A DNA stretch of 64,000 nucleotides, taken from positions 7,106,287-7,170,286 of the forward strand of contig OU696578.1 of the NCBI GenBank assembly GCA_916048095.2. The letters are read 5' to 3'. The notes under the pieces were generated by a model, which was not told where the DNA came from, made no database searches, and saw only the letters and a list, made by a program, of their open reading frames with translations. A program made the position numbers and the translations under genes. Positions 59,938 through 64,000 of the stretch are shown one piece after another. The stretch's first letter is position 1. The number at the start of each line of letters is the position of its first letter. Origin of the DNA: Sacculina carcini. Its lineage: Eukaryota; Arthropoda; Thecostraca; Sacculinidae.

Positions 59938-60328
59938 TGTACACACGCTTCTTACAAGCGATTTATTGCACAGCGATGAATGACAGTAACGAAAAATACA
60001 GAACAAGAGAATGAAGATGAACACGATCAACACAAAACGCAGTAACCAATACACCCGATTGTACACAACCCTACTCATTACACACCTACACGACCACACA
60101 CACCTGCACAACCGCACACTATCCGCTCCACACACCAACTCGCTACGCTTACACAGGCGGCCTTTGACCTTCGCCAAGGTCAACACCAACACACCTAAAC
60201 ACACGACAGGCCAGCCGCGCGCACACACACACACATACACACACACATGCACACCAAAACCATGCGCTCACAGACAACTGGTTTCCAATTACACAACAGA
60301 CAGACAACTGGTTTCCAATTACATCACA
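59912..60328 (-). repeat. 5' LTR of element B
   Basis: Same termini as the 3' LTR, with a 32-bp internal duplication at 60277-60328. The gag start codon lies 26 bp inside its end. Confidence 0.9.
60164..60183. promoter_or_regulatory. everted AGGTCA repeat in element B LTR
   Basis: TTGACCTTCGCCAAGGTCAA is a perfect inverted repeat with 4-nt spacer. It can be read as two everted nuclear-receptor half-sites (TGACCT N6 AGGTCA). The same sequence is in the 3' LTR at 56170-56189. Binding is inferred, not shown. Confidence 0.4.
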
Positions 60329-60367
60329 GATACATACATTAATATTGATCGATTAATAATCGATTAA

Positions 60368-60611
60368 TAATAATAATCAATTAATATAAATAGAAATAGA
60401 TTAATACCGATATTAATAGTTTTTATGTAGTATGCGTGTTTTTGTGTGACTCTTGTGTGTCTTATTCCGCTGGGAGCCCAAGTTTTTCATGATGTATTTT
60501 CATTTGTGTGTACATTGTGTAATTTGTATGTATAATTTTATCCATGCCAATACTTTGTTGTATAAAGTGGCAATACGTTTATGATTTTCTGAATAATAAA
60601 CAAACAAACAA
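60368..60611 (+). other. LINE 3' UTR and tail
   Basis: Follows the last ORF2 codons. Ends with AATAAA (60595-60600) and a (CAAA)n tail. This shows that the LINE segments on both sides of element B belong together. Confidence 0.7.
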
Positions 60612-61265
60612 TATACTCCATTTCATAGTTCTATGATTTTGATATAATGTCAATAAGAACATGAATTGGAAAAAACTATAACTAATATAGAAAAACGAAT
60701 GTGAGATTCGAAATCAGCGTGCGAGACATGTTCATATTCCGTTATAACATTTTTTTCAAATTTAAAGCATTTTTGTTTCCTATTGTAAACGAAGTGTACG
60801 GTTTCACCTCGCCAAGGATCGAATCCCATATCACTTGTTACCTTGATATATTTTCCTGTTTCTTCTTATATGGTGTTCTGCTTTCCCTTGATATATTTTT
60901 CATGCTTTTTATACGGTTATCTGAAATGCATTTGATATAGTTCTCACCCTCTCTTGTTTTCCAAATGACGTTTGCAGCTGAAATGCAGGCACTCAGCTAC
61001 TCTGATTCAAACTATTGTACGTTCAATTTCAACACCCATCCACCCACACAAACACACACGAGCCGTACACATACACACTCTGGTAGGCTTAAACCAACTA
61101 CATTTCAACTCCAGCAATGCTCTCTTGTTGAGAGACGCCGGCGGGAGGCTTTCACTCACATTGGTCGCAATTTGCGCAATTTCGCGTGCACAACTGGATC
61201 AGCCACTCCAAGCTGGCGCTTTAGCTAGGTGTCGTAATTAACGCATTCATTTATGTGCGTTTGTT

Positions 61266-61300
<35 letters not shown>

Positions 61301-61469
61301 TTGTGTGCGCGTATGTCAGTGTGCGTATGTATATGAATGACAATACCATGGCGCTTGATTACCAAGTGGTGATGCATTCCCAGTCCGGTCGTTGTTTGGT
61401 ACAAACACCGTCGAATGTAGTTTTACGAGAAGTATTTGTGGAATGGCTCTGGCTGGCTATGTGTGTAAA
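60612..61469. other. spacer, nothing recognised
   Basis: AT-rich DNA, a short CA tract at 61030-61080 and a TG tract at 61265-61310. No supported gene. Confidence 0.5.
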
Positions 61470-62406
61470 AGTGCAGGATATAGAAATTCAAAGAGTTAAG
61501 GAATATAACTATCTGGGGGCGTGGTGTGTTGATTCATGTAAGATGAACGATGTGTTTAAAGAACATGAGGTAGCCAATGAAAGAACGGCAAATAAGTTCG
61601 CAGTGTTCTCGGCAGCAAACACGTTGATGCCGTACTATGTGAAGAAAAAGGTGTTTGACGCAGCCGTTGTGAGCGCATTAAGCTATAGCAGCGAGTCATG
61701 GCTATCGAACAACTGCAGACGACTGTAAAAATACTATAATAAAATGGTAAAGTGTTTATTGGGAGTGAGACAAAACACAAGTTCAAAACTTAGTTTAATG
61801 GAAGCAGGAATTCCACCGTTAGAATATATTATTAAGAAGCAAAGGAAAAAATGGCTATGTAAATGGGAAAATACCACAATAAAGATACCCTTGCACGATA
61901 TCTATAAATTATGCGAAGAGGAAAGAACGCCAGGATATAAATTTTTGACTGAAGCACTAAAATGGGAAGAGCACGAGCCACTAGAGCCAATCAAGCATAA
62001 CATCCAGGCAACAGCTACACATATGACAAAATTTTCCACATACATAAACGAACTAAACACAAAAATGAAAACACACCCGATATACACGGAAAAAATATAC
62101 ATCGAAGACAAGAACAGACAGGCGTTTACTAGAGTACGACTAATGTCGCACAACCTACGAATCGAGCGGGGCAGATGGAGCAGAACCCCACGAAACGAAA
62201 GAACATGCGCTTGCGGAAAAAATTAAATACAGACTGAACAACACGTCTTGATACGTTGTGAACATACGGCCGAACACAGAAAGGAATATGGAAACAGATT
62301 AGACTTCGAAAGTATAGCAAATCTGTTTGAAAATTGTACCAGATATGAAGTGTTATGCGGATATATATATAAGTGCCTTAATTTAATTAGGGAGGTAGAA
62401 ATTTGA
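61470..62406 (+). pseudogene. LINE ORF2 C-terminal half
   Basis: Post-catalytic RT and C-terminal region of a different LINE family: VKEYNYLGAWCVDSCKMNDV, NKFAVFSAANTLMPYYVKKK, SALSYSSESWL, MVKCLLGVRQNTSSKLSLME, and a C-terminal Cys/His motif CACGKN followed by QTEQHVLIRC. Two in-frame stops (61726 and 62224) interrupt an otherwise continuous frame ending at 62406. The catalytic FADD part is missing (5' truncation). Confidence 0.78.
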
Positions 62407-62570
62407 ATGTGCTATGCTGTTACCGTGTTATGGTATTGTTATGTGATTGCTTTCTTTTTTGTTGATGTTATACATGTTATATGATTCTTGATATGCTGTA
62501 CTCGAACTCGAGCCATATGTATTATTGTTGGACCTTGTGTCAATAAACTACTGCTACTACTGTGTATGTA
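62407..62570 (+). other. LINE 3' UTR with AATAAA
   Basis: T-rich 3' UTR with AATAAA at 62542-62547 followed by a (CTACTG)n-like tail. Confidence 0.6.
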
Positions 62571-63070
62571 TATATGCTAATTACCGTCGTATTTAAGCCT
62601 TTAACTCCTGCTCTAGCTATCCCCCTCCTCTCTGGTGGTCCGCTGAGGTGTGTCACTTGGAGGCCGTCTGCAGATCACGTGAACGTTTTTGGAGTCGTTT
62701 TCTATTTTCAGCTGCATGGGATTCATTTTGCCTCGCATCGAAAGTTTCTCCTCTGCAATTTCTTTATCAAAATTTACTTCTACCTCCCTCATCTACGCCA
62801 GCATCGCTCTTCTCCCCGCCTTTGCTGGTCAACACTTTGGACTATTTCCGGCCTTTCTTCAAAGTGGCATTATTCCATCCCTGCCGGCGAGTTTGCTTCT
62901 TTTTCTCCAACATAATTTCGGCTTTACAATCCAACCTGCCAATCTACCTTTTCTCTGAACTTTTCCGATTGCTCACTTTAACTTCACGTTATTTTCCCTC
63001 ATCTCGCATTCGAAAACGACTTGTTTTCTTTCTAAGTTTCCAAAAATTTAATGCCCTGCTTATCCCATAA
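62570..63070 (+). pseudogene. LINE fragment between endonuclease and RT domains
   Basis: HLEAVCRSRERFWSRF, SAAWDSFCLA and LVNTLDYFRP fragments resemble the linker of jockey/CR1-type ORF2 proteins (LExxxRRxRRxW type). The frame is shifted in several places and no catalytic motif is present. Confidence 0.4.
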
Positions 63071-63189
63071 TTTTTCCGTGTTGTCCGAGCCAATTTTACT
63101 TCTTGCCCCTGTATTCACTCATTTGATTAATTCGCCCTTTTCTTCACAGCATATACCTATTCTTCAACTATTCTTCACAGCAACAGCTA

Positions 63190-63687
63190 TTTAGTTTCCA
63201 AACATGTTACTATATCCCCTATCTTCTTCAAATAAGTGTAGTGGAAATAGAGATGTATTCAATGAAGATGAGGACGACGATGAAATGATAGCACTGAAAT
63301 GCACTCTTGAAAACAAAACTTATAATAAACAATAAACACTTTGTGGCCTCGCACCAATCACAATTACAAATACACTACCAACACTCACAACGCTCAAAAC
63401 CAGACTACTTGTAGCTCGCTTCAGCCACACGCACAGGCGTCACACGTCACAATGTCAAAGTACACCGACCAATCAGCATCCAGTACTCGAGTCACGTGAC
63501 AAGCCAAGTCAAATGAACCACTCACACACGCAGACATACACACGCACATACACGGTGACTCGCATTCATGGAAAAGAGCAGGCACACCATTCGCGCACTT
63601 GAACATATACATACAGACATACAAACACACCTACGCGGTTACACGATTTCATCACACTGTACATACACAATACGAATACCTATTACA
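63190..63687 (-). mobile_element. 3' LTR of element D (borders approximate)
   Basis: Lies directly downstream (minus strand) of the pol end at 63799. Contains CCAATCAGC (63469-63477) and GTCACGTGAC (63491-63500) with exactly the spacing found in both LTRs of element A. A candidate LTR start is TGTAATAGG after purine-rich ATGGGGACA (63687). The far end is not defined. Confidence 0.5.
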
Positions 63688-63798
63688 TGTCCCCATGGTG
63701 TTCACACCAATCAAATACAATACATGATCGAACCAATACAGCGGCAACAAAAACCTACATTGATACAGGCAATCAATGATTAAAACTAGTGCATAACA

Positions 63799-64000
63799 TA
63801 CTCACGGTGCCAGGCAGGAGCTCTTCTCTGCCGTGTTGGGCGGCTGTGACTCACCGATTCACTGGCTTCTGCAGACGCAGCATCACCGTCTTCGCCGCTA
63901 CGAGGTCTGAGGTCGCGCACGTGACGCAACATGCCGTCCACCTCGACCACCTGGTCAGACGCCACCGCCGTAACACGACCCTCGACAGACGGCTGAGTGC
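63799..64000 (-). CDS. pol C-terminus of element D (cut by window end)
   Basis: Reads VEGRVTAVASDQVVEVDGML and RHVRDLRPR, ending in RPTRQRRAPAWHREY. It aligns with the ends of pol in elements A (VDGVARHILDIRP, RQRRPPAWMADYE) and B (VDGVPRHLTDLRP, TRVRRQPIRFQDY). This is the segment after integrase. The stop is at about 63790. Everything upstream lies beyond the window. Confidence 0.75.

Larger units (their letters stand above)
55920..60328 (-). mobile_element. LTR element B: gypsy-like, near-complete
   Basis: A 4.4-kb element with LTRs at 55920-56304 (385 bp) and 59912-60328 (417 bp). The extra 32 bp in the 5' LTR is a tandem copy of the GGTTTCCAATTACA region. Perfect target duplication gatac (55915-55919 and 60329-60333, plus strand) inside LINE ORF2. 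Purine tract ATCAAGAGGGAG precedes the 3' LTR; the putative primer site is at 59900-59911. Order gag, protease, RT, RNase H, integrase, as in Ty3/gypsy-type elements. Two single-base A-run frame breaks interrupt the coding sequence. LTRs differ at roughly ten places. Confidence 0.93.
51974..60367 (+). pseudogene. LINE ORF2 (endonuclease + RT), split by two LTR insertions
   Basis: APE-type endonuclease at 52049-52753: IGLLNIRSARNEL, TETWLQD, GGGVGIVFRKSSA, SDHSLL. The usual GDFN is GDLT here. RT at about 53530-54226: KPNLNTFSTANYRPICLL, LDQFQSGF, RSTETALL, SSAFDLVD, SGVPQESILGPILLNIF (PQGS altered to PQES), catalytic FADDIQIFL, SLVINHSKTQ. The frame is interrupted by a TRIM at 54231-55306 and resumes at 55307 (LGVYIY region), with post-RT sequence to 55919 (PRLFNKLPRSIT). 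Element B then interrupts it, and the last codons and stop are at 60329-60367. Several in-frame stops and shifts (52751, 52922, 53324, 53676) make it dead. Not functional as it stands. Confidence 0.85.

Noticed and set aside
59938-60252. 105-codon N-terminal extension of gag into the LTR, with a hydrophobic stretch
   Set aside because: The other LTR copy of B breaks this frame and element A has no equivalent; the ATG near the LTR end gives the conserved N-terminus.

Overview
This is a eukaryotic window: three exons of an ion-channel gene lie among very long, repeat-packed introns. Exon sequence, the gene family, and the mix of LTR, LINE, hAT and tRNA-derived SINE elements fit an invertebrate animal. 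A lophotrochozoan (mollusc or flatworm) is my best guess, but nothing in the window fixes the species. The only host gene I can support is a nicotinic acetylcholine receptor (nAChR) subunit on the plus strand. Its canonical 140-, 45- and 110-bp extracellular exons lie at 9049-9188, 17479-17523 and 43879-43988, separated by introns of about 8.3 and 26.4 kb. The signal-peptide exon and everything after the third exon were not found; the rest of the window after 43988 reads as intron or flank.

Layout. 1-9048: upstream or first-intron DNA with microsatellites, hAT MITEs and one copy of a recurring retroposon (called R1 here). 9605-13117: an internally deleted gypsy-like LTR element (element A, minus strand) in intron 2. 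15420-17150: a decayed LINE followed by another R1 copy. 17524-43878: intron 3, with hAT elements, a tRNA-Val-derived SINE, LINE fragments, an open 5'-truncated LINE reverse transcriptase (33349-34985) and dense (CA)n/(TG)n tracts. 45094-47877: a minus-strand LINE broken by a hAT MITE and by an R1 copy with an expanded minisatellite. 48429-49898: a non-autonomous LTR element (C). 50652-60611: one CR1/L2-like LINE split by two nested LTR elements, a 1.08-kb TRIM (54231-55306) and a nearly complete 4.4-kb gypsy-like element (B, 55920-60328). 61470-62547: another LINE 3' half. 63190-64000: the 3' end of a fourth LTR element (D, minus strand) running off the window.

Most notable observation. Elements A, B and C all carry the same 12-nt motif directly at, or 2 nt after, the end of the 5' LTR. 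It is complementary to the first 12 nt of animal tRNA-Phe rather than to a tRNA 3' end. In C there is no gag there, so coding constraint does not explain its conservation. In A and B the gag start codon lies about 25 nt inside the LTR, so this putative primer-binding site is read as gag codons, and B ends gag and starts pol in a UGAUG overlap. This suggests an LTR lineage primed by a 5' tRNA-Phe fragment. The unrelated TRIM has a conventional tRNA-Trp 3'-end site and serves as an internal control.

A second point concerns the host gene. Its 110-bp exon has a (TG)n-rich tract just before the acceptor and a roughly 135-bp (CA)n tract starting a few bases after the donor. These are complementary and could fold around the exon.
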